From Impatiens glandulifera (lineage: Eukaryota; Streptophyta; Magnoliopsida; Ericales; Balsaminaceae), in assembly GCF_907164915.1 (NCBI RefSeq), contig NC_061870.1, positions 28,805,348-28,869,347 of the forward strand: 64,000 bases of DNA. Direction: 5' to 3'. This document shows, piece after piece, positions 42,561 through 54,400 of this stretch; the stretch's first letter is position 1; every line of letters starts with the position of its first letter. A program made the position numbers and the translations under genes. A model generated the notes under the pieces. That model was not told the DNA's origin and did not search any database. It saw only the letters and a list, made by a program, of their open reading frames with translations.

Positions 42561-43631
42561 GAAGCAAATATATCTTCGCTCCAGAGAGTCTCCAGGCAAA
42601 AAAAAAGAAATAAAAAAAAAATAGGAAAAAAAAACTAGCCGGTAATTGAGGCGAAGATTTGTTCGGTTGCTGCATGTCATCTTCAATTAATTGAATTAAT
42701 ATTTAATAAACGGAAATATAAAATCCATGTAATTTTGGTCTTCACATAAACGGGTAAGTGTCTTTACATGGTAGTCAAGCGGTCTTCTCATGGGTAGGTA
42801 GGGGGGTTTTACATGAGGTTTTTATTAGAATGAATTGAAGCAAATATATCTTCGCTCCAGAGAGTCTCCAGGCAAAAAAAAAAAAAATAAAAAAAAAATA
42901 TGAAAAAAAAACCTAGCCGGTAATTGAGGCGAAGATTTGTTCGGTTGCTGCATGTCATCTTCAATTAATTGAATTAATATTTAATAAACGGAAATATAAA
43001 ATCCATGTAATTTTGGTCTTCACATAGACGGGTAAGTGTCTTTACATGGTAGTCAAGCGGTCTTCTCATGGGTGGGTAGGTGGGTTTTACATGAGGTTTT
43101 TATTAGAATGAATTGAAGCAAATATATCTTCGCTCCAGAGAGTCTCGAGGCAAAAAAAATGAAATAAAAAAAATAAAAAAAAATCCAAGAAAATAAAAGA
43201 TTGAATTACTTGAAGCGAATATTATATCGCTGCCTGTGTTATTTAATAAATTAAATTAATATTTAAAAAACGTAAATATAATATGACTGTCAATTCGGTC
43301 TTTACATGGACGTGTAAGTGTATTTTCATGAACGGCAGGCGTTCTTCTCATGGGTGGGTATGCGGGGTTTACATGAGGGTCATGGCAACGGGCGTGTAGA
43401 TCAGAGCGAAGATATCTTATCTGGGTATTATCTGAATATTATATTATTTCCTGGCGTTAACGGGCGCTTCCGTTAACGGCGTCTTGTGTGAACCCGGGCC
43501 TAAACCCGGATTCCGGATTCTCCCTCCCTCCGTCTCCTGCCCAGATTGATTTATTATTAAATTAATAATGCTGCAATCTGATTGGTGCGCCACAGGGGAA
43601 CACGGCAATCGGTAGCAGAAGATCTGAACTG
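42561..43631 (-). repeat. Right terminal inverted repeat of the MULE
   Basis: Reverse complement of the left end. It includes two ~277-base subterminal units (repeat landmarks at 42561, 42837 and 43115) and the outer unique ~480 bases. The outer GCCCGTTAACG/CCGTTAACGG palindromes are conserved in both ends. Confidence 0.9.
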
Positions 43632-43640
43632 AAAAAAAAG
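43632..43640. repeat. Target-site duplication of the MULE, right copy
   Basis: AAAAAAAAG, identical to 21331-21339 in direct orientation. Confidence 0.85.
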
Positions 43641-44828
43641 AAGCCAGTTAGAAAAAACACAAAAATAGGTTCACAAATACCAAATTATTGCACATGTAAA
43701 TGATGTCATCAATAATAAGGGTGCGAAGAAAAATTAGGCTGCAGTAATATTTTGCCTACTAAGTAGAGAAATTGTTAATCTGATGAAGGTGTTGATGATG
43801 GTCAATTGGTTATTAAAAATTTAAAAACGTTAAAAAGTTAAACACACATACTGGAAGACGATACCAATAAGAATATATTTTTAAATGTCTAAAAATCAAT
43901 AAAAGTTTCGAAATAACTTGGATTAAGTGTTAACTCAACTCTAGGGTACATTGAATTATAATGAAATGCAAAGAAGTCGATTCACCAATAATTTGGAATA
44001 AACTTAACCTTCAACAAATTTAATATCTACTCCTCAATAATCACATTTTTTTTTTAAATTTAAACGAATTATAGACGAATTTAATTCTCGACAATCAAAC
44101 TAAATTAAGATAATTCAAATAGGATGAATACATCTAAAATAATATTTGAGAGTCAAATTTCTCACTTACATGATCTATTATTTGACTTGTTTGTTTTGAT
44201 TTTTTTTTTGATACATTTTATTAATTTTTCTTTATTAATGCGATATATCATCTTTGAACGAAGAAGAAATTATACAACATTTGTAACCATCAAAACTGAA
44301 ATGTCTAGTATTTGACATCCTAAAAATCATGAATTCCACTTAGCCTTTTAAATATTAATGAAATATGTGATATTGATTTTTAAAACCATTCTATAAATTA
44401 ATATATATATTATAAAGATTTTTTTTCTAATTTATATTATGATAAAAGTAATATATAAATAATAATATTAATACATTTATAAGTCTTTTAATATATAAAG
44501 TTGATAATCTATAATCCTTTCTTTTACTTGTTTATGTAATTTTATTTTTATAAGTTGAAACTTAGAAATTCCTAGCATAAGAGTTTGTTTGATAATGAGT
44601 TATTTATGATTTTTATTAAAAATTTTATAAAGAAAATATTTCAAATTATTATAATATTTTTTTATTTAAATTTATAAATTTTTACAAAATTAAATAATAT
44701 TATTTTAATTGATAAAAAAAAAAAATATATAGTAGATAAGAACTCACAAAATTCGATAGAACCCGCGACGCTGGAACAAACGCGCGATAACCTATTTCAC
44801 GAAAGCGGGTCGCCTGACCCAGTCGGGC
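43641..44828. other. AT-rich intergenic region right of the MULE
   Basis: No supported gene or repeat; the short frames here are AT-driven. The final part is the RCL1 promoter. Confidence 0.75.
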
Positions 44829-44848
44829 CGGCCCATCTAAAACCCTAA
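44829..44848 (+). promoter_or_regulatory. Site II plus telo-box in the RCL1 promoter
   Basis: GGCCCAT (44829-44835) followed directly by AAAACCCTAA (44839-44848). The pair of a TCP-bound site II element and a telo-box is the known hallmark of plant ribosome-biogenesis and ribosomal-protein gene promoters, which suits an rRNA-processing gene. It lies about 130 bases before the leader-intron donor. Confidence 0.7.
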
Positions 44849-45187
44849 CAGAACATACCATCATCTTTTCGATCTTTAACTTTTTGTGTTTCTTCTTCAA
44901 ACCCCCAGCATCCCACTACTCAGTTCCTGCGATCACCGAATACAGAGGAGCCGCCTTTGCTTCTTCCGTAACGATAAGGTAAGAAAGATGAACATGTTTA
45001 TTGATTTACTTGATGCTCATAATTTCGAATAATCAAACACTGCTGAAGTTTGTATTTTTCGACTTTTGAATCATCTTTTGCTTGTTTAATTCTAAAACCC
45101 AACACATTAAATGTACTGTTGAAGAAGCAATCAATAGATTTCTGTTGCGCGCAGGGGGAGGAGAACAGAGTTCAGAACACAGACAAG

Positions 45188-46715
45188 ATGTCGTATTTAA
45201 GGTTAAAGGGAAGCAAATGCCTAAGGCAGCGTCTCCTTTTATCAACACTTTCTTCCACTCCTGTCCTTATTGAGGACATTCGTGCGGAAGACTCCTTTCC
45301 TGGTCTCCGCCCCCATGAAGTTTCTCTTTTACGTCTCCTTGAGATGATCTGCGATGATTGTGTTGTTGAAATCAATGAAACTGGTAAAACCCTAGCTAGC
45401 TTTAATCACTATTTCTATTTTAATATAAAGGGAAGATTTAATTATATCTAAACAGGTACGAAACTAAAGTACAAGCCTGGTATTGTGATGGGTGGGAAAC
45501 ACCTTGTACATGACTGTGGTCTAAGCCGGTCCATTGGTTATTTCTTGGAGCCACTGATTGTTCTCGGATTGTTTGGGAAGAAGCCTCTTTCCATAAGACT
45601 AAAAGGTGGGAATTGTGTTCTTCTCCATTGCTAAGTCTGTTATGTTTTACTGAAAACACTGTTGCAATTTATTTTTTTAGGGATTACAAACAATTCGAAA
45701 GATCCATCTGTGGATACATTCAGAACAACCACCTTGCCATTGCTCAAGCGGTTCGGGGTTCCTGCAGAAGGATTAGATTTGAAAGTCGAGGCTCGTGGGG
45801 TTCCTCCCTATGGAGGTGGAGAGGTTCTTTTGTCAGTTCCAATGGTTGAACATAGTCTTAAGGTAAATAAATATCTCAAATTTATCTACTTTGTGTCGTT
45901 TGGTTGGGTGTATATGTGTTAGTAATTTGTTATGTAGGCAGTAAGCTGGACCGATGAAGGGATGGTGAAGAGGATTAGGGGAACTAGTTTCTCAGCAAGA
46001 GTGTCAGTTCAGTTTGAGAATACAATGATTCATGCAGCTCGTGGAATTTTCAACCGTCTGCTTCCAGATGTTCACATATTTACAGATCATAAAGCTGGAG
46101 CACAATCTGGAAAGTATGATTTCGATTTCGGTTTGCTCAAGGTTTAGAATTAGGTTTGATAATTAACTATACCTGATTGATTTATTGATTCTATCGGTTT
46201 GTTATGGCAGGTCGCCTGGTTATGGAATTTCATTGGTTGCAGAAACCACATCCAACTGTTTCATATCTGTTGACACTACAATCTCTTACTCGAGAAATGA
46301 AGGTGTAAATATGGATGAAGATAGGATAGAGCTGACACCCCCTGTTGATGTTGGCGAACAAATTGCATCTGCTTTGCTGAGTGAGATTTCACAAGGGGGA
46401 GTGGTGGATTCGACACACCAGGTTTCTTGATTATTACAAAAATCAAAATGATCAATCGCGTGTGATGTTTGACTGCTGATGTTTTATATTTTGGTTTGAT
46501 AACAGGGATTGCTGTTTCTCCTTTGCGCATTATGCCCTCCGGATGTTTCAAAGGTTAGGGTTGGGAAACTATCCCCATATGGAATAGAAACTCTGAGGAG
46601 CGTTAAAGAATTTCTGGGAGTGGTATTCGATATTAAGCCGGATCCTTCAACGGCCACTGTTGTATTGAAGTGTGTGGGAAGTGGATTCAAGAACTTGTCT
46701 AGAAAGATATCATAA
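45188..46715 (+). CDS. RCL1: RNA 3'-terminal phosphate cyclase-like protein (18S rRNA processing)
   Basis: Six coding exons: 45188-45383, 45456-45605, 45681-45862, 45938-46113, 46211-46421 and 46506-46715, giving 374 residues. An intron in the leader is likely (donor at 44978, acceptor before 45155). The protein keeps the cyclase fold: MSYLRLKGSKCLRQRLLLST at the start, then ARGVPPYGGGEVLLSVP, IRGTSFSARVS and SPGYGISLVAETT. As in the RCL1 branch, the catalytic histidine of true RtcA cyclases is not evident near the C-terminus, where TVVLKCVGSGFKN is found. RCL1 acts with BMS1 in the small-subunit processome at pre-18S cleavage. The promoter signals fit that role. Confidence 0.95.
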
Positions 46716-47405
46716 ATGAGATTAAGTTTTGCCTGTCAGTGAAATGTTTGTTGCTTTGAGGAAACAAAATGTTGATTAGTTTTGATTTTGGGTTGTAAGA
46801 TAGATATATATCATTAGTAAATTTTGATCTTTTGAAATGTTACTAGAAATATCATTCATCTTTGAGCAAACAAAATGTTTTTATTATTATTTTTTTAATT
46901 CTGCTGCCACGGAATACCCAGCTCTTTGGTAGCAGTAGAATATCAATATTAGCATTTATCAGTACTAGAAGACTTATCAAAACACTACTTGTTAAGGTTT
47001 TATTTATGAAATAAAGTTTGATTATAATTAAATTTTAAAAAAAATTCCAACCAACAAACTCTACATGTCAACAATAATTTAACTAAATCCATCCCCTATT
47101 GGGGGAAAGAGCCCTAGTTCTTTTAAATGTAACTTTCCCATTACCGTCACTCAATTTATTCCAAATCCTTGAATCCATAATTAGAAATTAAAATCTATTA
47201 CACACAAAATAAAAAATTATGTTTCTTTTCCTCCATTTTCTTATCTCTCATAAGTTAATAAAAAAAAATGAAAAAATAAAATAAAAAATTAAAATTATGT
47301 ATATATTGATCATCACATACACGCTATAAGTATATATCGTGTGAGTTGAAATAAGGTTTGCGAAATTGGGGTTTATTTCGATTACAGATAAAATTTCTTA
47401 GATCG
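46716..47405. other. Intergenic spacer between RCL1 and thioredoxin h
   Basis: The 3' flank of RCL1 and the promoter of the thioredoxin gene; AT-rich, with no other feature seen. Confidence 0.75.
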
Positions 47406-48025
47406 ATGGGGGCAGTTCTATCAGGCGCCTTGGGCGGCGGCGGTGCTGGTGCTGCCTACGCCAGTGAATCACCATCATCATCATCCGAATCATCTCGCGT
47501 CATGGAATTTCACTCGACTAATCGATGGCAGCTACATTTCAACTCCGCTAAACAAATCCCTAAACTGGTGCGAATCCCCCCATCCCTCAATCTCTGTTGC
47601 TGTTAATGTTTTAGGGTTTCTGGATTTTGTTAATCTGATTAAATTGGTTTGTTTGATTTGAAGATGGTGGTGGATTTCTCAGCAACATGGTGTGGTCCCT
47701 GCAAGCTCATGGAGCCAGCATTACACGCCATGTCTTCCAAGTATTCCGACGTTGATTTCGTCAAGATCGATGTCGATGAATTGAATGTAAGCTTTCCGTT
47801 TGTTTGTTTGTTTTAAAAAGTAAAGATCAATCAATCAATCAATTCATCCAATCGAGCCTTAATTTGTTGATGCAGGATGTGGCGAGGGAGTTTGGAGTTA
47901 AGGCTATGCCGACGATTGTGTTGCTGAAGCAGGGTAAGGAAGTAGACAGGGTCGTCGGTGCTCAAGCAGCAGAGCTGGAGAAGAAGATTCAGAATCACAG
48001 GGAGAAACCAAAGTTTGCCGCATAA
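47406..48025 (+). CDS. TRXh: Thioredoxin h (subgroup II-like)
   Basis: Three exons: 47406-47567, 47664-47786 and 47876-48025, giving 144 residues. The redox site is WCGPC in VDFSATWCGPCKLMEP; the cis-proline is in VKAMPTIVLLKQG. The intron positions (before MVVDFSATWC and after KIDVDELN) are the conserved ones of plant thioredoxin h. The 40-residue N-terminal extension starts MGAVLSG, a good N-myristoylation signal, and is glycine/serine-rich; such an extension marks the h2/h8-type subgroup, with cytosolic, endomembrane or mitochondrial location. Thioredoxin h reduces target disulfides using NADPH-thioredoxin reductase. Nothing unusual in the frame. Confidence 0.94.
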
Positions 48026-48439
48026 ATAATAATAATGATCAAATTATTTTAGTCTCTAATCTCAAATCAACTACTTCTCTCTTTTTATTTCGATCAATTA
48101 TTATGTGTGGACTATTTCTTCTATTTATTTATGGATTGTGCCTTCAATAATAAATCAAACTTTCATTTTACATTCATTATGCATACATACATACATACAT
48201 AGAGTAGACAGCTATCTATGGTTTCTGATTAACTATTTTATTTCCTTCTCTTTTTTTTTTTTTTTTTTTTTTTTTCTATTTTGAACCTGTCTGTCTCTTC
48301 TTTATTATAAAACCAACTCCAAAATTACCAAAGAAAGAAAGAAAGAATAATGTACTATTACAAAACACAAAAGTGCTCATACATAATAGTGTGTAAACTT
48401 GTTTTGACAGACCAAACCAGACCGGACATTACTAATTAA
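48026..48439. other. Convergent spacer between thioredoxin h and VIH
   Basis: 3' flanks of both genes. Holds a CATA tetranucleotide repeat (about 48179-48201) and a T run of about 25 bases (about 48250-48275). Confidence 0.85.
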
Positions 48440-51400
48440 TTACTTGACAATGTGACCGGCTCCTCCATGATGTTTATCATGTTTATGGAACGGCCAAAGA
48501 TTAACCAAACGCTCCAGCACCGATGCACTTTTCGAGAAGTAGCCTGAGAATCCTTGAGGAGTTGAGGGTGGAGGAAAATCCTCTGCTGGCATCGCATAAG
48601 GTCGAAACATCTTCTCCAATGTATCCAATGTCAGATACGACCCTATTTCTTGCAGCCTCTCTGGACCCATTATTGGAAGTGTATGCTCTTGGTGCAATGA
48701 AGTAGCTTCAGGATCATTCTTCTGCTAACAAATACATCAATAATATGTTTAAATTCTTTATCATTCTTCTGCTTACAAGACCTCAATAATAATTAATAAT
48801 ATAAAAATATTCCACCTCCAATGGAGACAAATCTGCGCCTCTGCTAAAAGTCATCTCAATTCGGAACCTCTTTGGATCTTCCAATGGCACCTACAATTAA
48901 TTTCACAAGATCATTTATAATTGGATTCCTCTGGGAATAATACTCAGTGTCGAGGGATATCATAGCACTACAGACCTCGGTGTTCTCAAACAGCCTGAGA
49001 ACAATATAGCTCATATAGTCAAGTTCCTTTGTTTTAAGCAATCGTTCCAAGGCACTATTGCAAACAAGGCTATCCTCTCCTTGAAGAGATTCATCCAGAT
49101 TACAGTAGCGGAGGACATTCATCAGGGAATGAATATGTGATTCCTATACCATATTAAAGTAGATCATAAGAACATTCAATCATAGCAAATCCTTACAGCT
49201 TTATCCTATGAATACAGACATTGAAGCTCTTAGATAACATTTTTTTACTCACAGATGTAAAATAGAGACGTGTCCGGACATGTCTTTCTGGTGTCTTCAC
49301 ATTTGCATATCTGAGATAAAGAAAAACCATGAATAAAATAAATATACATAGCAACACAAAATCCCTATATTTGTTATTCTGAATATTATTAAAAAGAAGG
49401 GCGGTTCAAACTCACTTTGGATCCAAGCGGTATTTAGTTTCTTTGTCCTCGTCATCATCCTGATCCATTGACTTTTCACTCGTGAAGCTAGATCTTCTCA
49501 TGTCCTCACCCTTGACGATAGGCTTCAATAGGAAGTCCACTTCTTCCTTTGCTGTTTTACTGGTGGCTTTTGAACCATCCTCTTGATTGCTCTTTAATTC
49601 AGCCACACTGAGTGCTTCTTCACGAGTATTTCTCAGGTCAATTAAGATTTTCCCCATCAAACGCCGAGCAATCTAGTAAATAGAAAATATCCGCAGTAAA
49701 ACATTATCTCCCACACCATTATGTGTTGATAATATAACAATAAAACTACAGATTAGTATCCTCTAAAACAACATTATGGAGTACTCATGGCCTGGTGGGG
49801 CCAAATTATTACAAAACATCAGTATAGACCTTCCTGCTGCAATACCATAACACATAATGTTTCACAAAAATAGCTAATGGGGAGAATTTGCAATATTAAT
49901 TAGATACCTTAGAGCCAATTTTGAGCTTCTGCGTTGGATTGATTCCATACTCATTGGGTATAACACCATCTGCAAGTAACTGAAACAGCATGGACATGAA
50001 TTGAAAGACTGCATCTGGCAATAATCAGGTTCTTAAACCAAATAATAAAATGGTTTCTTCAAAGCACTTGCCTGAGCAACTTTAAATAGATCATCCAGTC
50101 CTTCCAGGTTGAGGTGGGCATTGTGCAAAAGATCGTATCTTCAAACAGGAGATGTGACAAGATTAAATGTAGGCAAATAAAAATTATAACATGATTAATT
50201 TTGGGCCAGAAGATAACAGTTCCACTATCCAATATAGAACATTCTGATCAAGCTCCAAACAGAACATGCAGGAAAGATAATTACAAATTAAAAATCATGA
50301 AAAACAAATGTAGCACATAAGCAATTTGGTAAGAAGGCTTCATCCATATAGTCAATGTCTGAGATTTTGAAGAGGTGAGAAAATAGAATGGAGGCTCCAC
50401 CAGCCAAAGCACCCATTTGGGTCCAAATGGCCTCAACCATATAGGGCGTGTGGTTGGTGTACCGCTATGTATGGATGAGGTCACAAAGAATTTGGACCAT
50501 TTCAGCTTATTCTAAGGGTATGTGTGGAAATCTCTTTGGTTCAGGAAAGTTTGTTTGATCAAATTTTTCATTATCCATGAACTTCCCAATGTGAGATTGT
50601 AGGTCATGTACACATAATTTATTCAAATGCCTAAAGAAAGCACCTAAGAAAGAGGTGCAACCTTCAATGGAGAAGAAACAAAATCCAAGTGGCACATCAT
50701 CAAGTCTAATGGTTGGAAAGGTGACAGGTCAGGGTCAGGTTTCAACTAAGGTAGCCGAGCAGAATTACGAAAAAAAAAATAAGAATAAGGAAATCATTGT
50801 ACATTAGATACATAGAGAAACAAAACAAAAACAACTATAAGTAGAGTGTACAAACATCGTTGTATTTTTTACCACTAATAGCAGGTGACACTTGCCAAGA
50901 ACAATGGAAACAAAAGAAATGGTAATGCACACATTTGGCCCCGTACAATAAACACAAGAAATTTCAAACACAAAGAACTATCTTGTTTGTAGAACCTGTG
51001 TACATATAGAAAAAAAATCAAAGAAATGAGACAATATAGAAAACAGACATTCCTAGGCAACAAAACACTTTTGTCCATAAATAAACTCTCTAAATCAAAA
51101 CATAAACCTCAACTCAAGTTTGAACTCCATAGCTTGAAGTATATGGAAAGAACTAGATATTTTACAAGAAAAATCAAAGAACACTTGTATAAATAAATGT
51201 GATACTCTCAGTTAACAAGTACAGGACGCTCAAAAGCGAAGTACAGACTATCCAAAAATATATATATGTACTCATAAAAGATAGAAGATGACTTACTTGC
51301 AAGAGTCATAGACATCTGGAATTTGTGTAATGTCAAAACGGCTGCAGTGAAACCATGTTGTTAATTCACACATAACAGACCCTTACGAAAATTGTAATTC

Positions 51401-54400
51401 AGCTTCTACATATAACTATCTAACATAACAAGAAATTTTACTTCACCTAGATATAACAACAATTCAATATTCTAAAAAGTAGGCAGGGTTAACAAAAAAC
51501 ATACACTTTACGTTCATTGTACAGGTCTCTTTCAAGTTTCCTCCAGCGAGCATACATCAAAAGGAAACCCTCGCTGCCACAGGGTAATCCAGCAGCTATA
51601 CGATCAACGTCAATATTTGTTTTTCCAAGGGCTTTTGCTTGGTCATATGGAGGAATGACACCGTATGCTCCAGACTCAACAAATTTTTCATCTTCCTCAA
51701 TTGCAAGTAGTCTAACTTGTTCAGTGACCTTCTTAGTCAATTCCACCTATTTGGGAAACAAATGGTAGCATATCAAGATCACATGTATCATTCTTTTTCA
51801 ACCCTCAGGTATAAATTTTGTATTTAGACGTATAAAGGCATACATGTGCTACAGCTAACCACCTGTATAGTTGCTAAAAAAAATCAGTCCTTTATTTCAG
51901 GAGAACTCGATTAATTCTTGATATTTAACACACACACACACACATATATATTAAATGGCATTCCATAGTTCCAATTGTATAACTTCTTGTTTTATGAGAA
52001 AATGTGACAAGCGTGAATACTCTCCACTATACTACAACAATTTATTCAATTATAAGAACAATTTCTTCTCATCTAATTCAAGATCTCTGGAAAACAACCA
52101 TCAAGCTTTGTAGATGCATGTGAATAGTTAGTTGTGTTCATAGCTCCTCCAAAGAAAAAGACTACACAATAACACAACATTCATAGTTCCTCCCAATGAA
52201 ATAGAACCACCCACAAAAACATAGAACTGATATAAGTATTTACTTTCAAATATTATCAAGTAACCACCTCTAAATACTACAAAGAGTTAAGTTATCTCCT
52301 ACTAAGTCGAAGTTCCATGTGGAAGGAATAATTTGATTTATTTTTTTGTTTCATGTTGAGTTGTTGAACGTTTAGGTCACGTGTTCAAGGTATAGATATT
52401 GTTTGTAAAATTAGAAGTCACCTTCGTGAAAATTGTACTAATACAAACTCCAACATTTCAAAGAACCAAATGTAAGAAAATATTATTCAGTAAGAATTAG
52501 AGCAAAAGAATTGTAAAGAAACATTGAACTTTCAGTTACAAGTCATATTCAGACAGAAATCTCGTCTGTTTGGTAGATTTATAGTGTAATGTGAATCGCA
52601 ACATAGCTTATCTTAAAAAAACATAGACAGAAACAGATAATAGATTTTGTTACCAATTTTGATAGAAGTTCTAAAGCATTAGGGGGAACTCCAGCTCCAT
52701 CAACCATCCATGGTGTCTCAGAAGATCCGTTGCTGTGTACCATCTTTTCGCCAGATGTTATGATTTCATTTAATCTAGCCTGGCAACACAATATTGAAAA
52801 TTTATATTAAGTAAATGGAAACATGAAAAGAGCATGAGGTTGTTACGAAAGGAATTGAGAATTAGGGCTGTAAGCCCTAGTTCTCAGGGCTGTAAGCCCT
52901 AGAATAAGCTGACAGATATAATTGTCAGCATTTATTTTACAAATAAGCTGTTTTATCAGTAAATATTTTATATTTTAGTAGCTGGACAGCTGTAATTGGT
53001 TTTGGAGGGAAAAGGAGTTGGAATTGGACAGCTGTAATTGGTTTTGGAGGGAAAAGAAGTTTGATTGGACAGCTGTAATTGGTTTTGGCGGGAAAATTTG
53101 GAGGGAAAAGAAGTTACAGCATTTGAATGATTAAGAAGGCAGCAATCTGAGAATGCAATTCATTCAATCAATATTTCAATCTAAGGTTAGTAATAACTCT
53201 CTCTCCTCAATTCCTATTCTCCTCTACAATTCCTATTCTCCTCTACAATTCTAATCTCATCTATCTGATTGCAGAATCTGTAATCACAAATTCTCTCCTT
53301 ATCTCTTCTCATCCTGTCCAATCTCAATCTCTTGCTAAGGTACTGTTCTGCCCTAGATCTAAACATTACTGAATCCTAATTCATAGCTTATCACTGGTAT
53401 CAGAGCACCTTTCTTGGCATTATGGTGGAAACGCGTATGGAAACGGAATTGAATGAAATTCGAAGTCGTACTCAGGCACAGGACGAAAGATTATCGGCAC
53501 AGGATGCTCGTTTTGATCGGATTGAAGCACTGATGGCTTCCATGGATGTGGCAATTAGACGTTTAACTCCAGCATCAGGTAGCAATAACCGTGAACCAGG
53601 AGGTGCAGAGGAAAGAGACTTTCGAGGCGACAATTTTCCAGATCGTAGGCGAGCTGAGGAAGCGAGAAATCGGAATGGTGATCGGGACTATCGGGATCAT
53701 ATGTACCAACCGCCAACGAGACTTTCGAAGATGGATTTCCCAAAGTTTAACGGCGATGAGGTAGATGACTGGATCTATGGAGTAGAGATGTTTTTCCAAG
53801 TAGATCGAACGCTAGAAGAGTTTAAACTGGAGTATGCCTGTGCACACCTGTATGGACGAGCTCGCTGCTGGTTTAGCTCGCATCTACAACACCGGCTACC
53901 TGGACGAGCTATGACTTGGACAGAGTTAAAAACGTTGGTCCTAAAAGAGTTTGGTCCAAGCGAATTCGATGATCCTTTAGACGAATGGAAGGATCTCAAG
54001 CAAACAACAACAGTTAAGGAGTATGGTAAGAGTTATCTGGATGTGATCTATAAACTCCCTCATCTAACTGAAGAATACTCTATTAAAGGCTACCTGAATG
54101 GTTTAAAAGAAGAAATAGCTAATCCTATTGGAATTCAGAAACCAAATTCTTTATCAGAAGCTATGGGCATGGCCAAGCTGCAGGAAAGGACTAATCAGAA
54201 ATTACAAGATGCATTCTGTGAATCATTGGCGCGAAGAGGCTACTTATCTAATAAAGGAAATCCACTTTTGCCTACACCGAGACAACCTACATTTGGCAAT
54301 AGAAATAACAGCAGTGGAGTCTCCCTTAGACCAGGTACGCAATATTCTGGTACTTCGAGCAGTAGTAGTGAAATTCATAAACCTGTAGCAATCGGTCAGA

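Larger units (their letters stand above)
21340..43631. mobile_element. 22.3-kb autonomous-looking Mutator-like element (MULE) with cargo genes
   Basis: The ends are inverted copies beginning CAGTTCAGATCTTCTGCTAC and flanked by an exact 9-bp duplication (AAAAAAAAG). Inside, from left to right, are a Ulp1-like peptidase gene (+), a plant-mobile-domain-like gene (+), a second Ulp1-like gene (+), a FAR1/MURA-type transposase (-) and a tandem-BRCT mini-gene (-). The three plus-strand genes face the two minus-strand genes. Four of the five genes have open frames, and the inverted repeats differ at only a few bases by eye, so the insertion is young. Ulp1-bearing MULEs are known in plants (Arabidopsis Kaonashi, melon and rice elements); the transposase itself, the PMD gene and especially the BRCT gene alongside make this one unusually rich. 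The noncoding parts are full of GCGAA-N6-TTCGC-like motifs. Confidence 0.92.
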
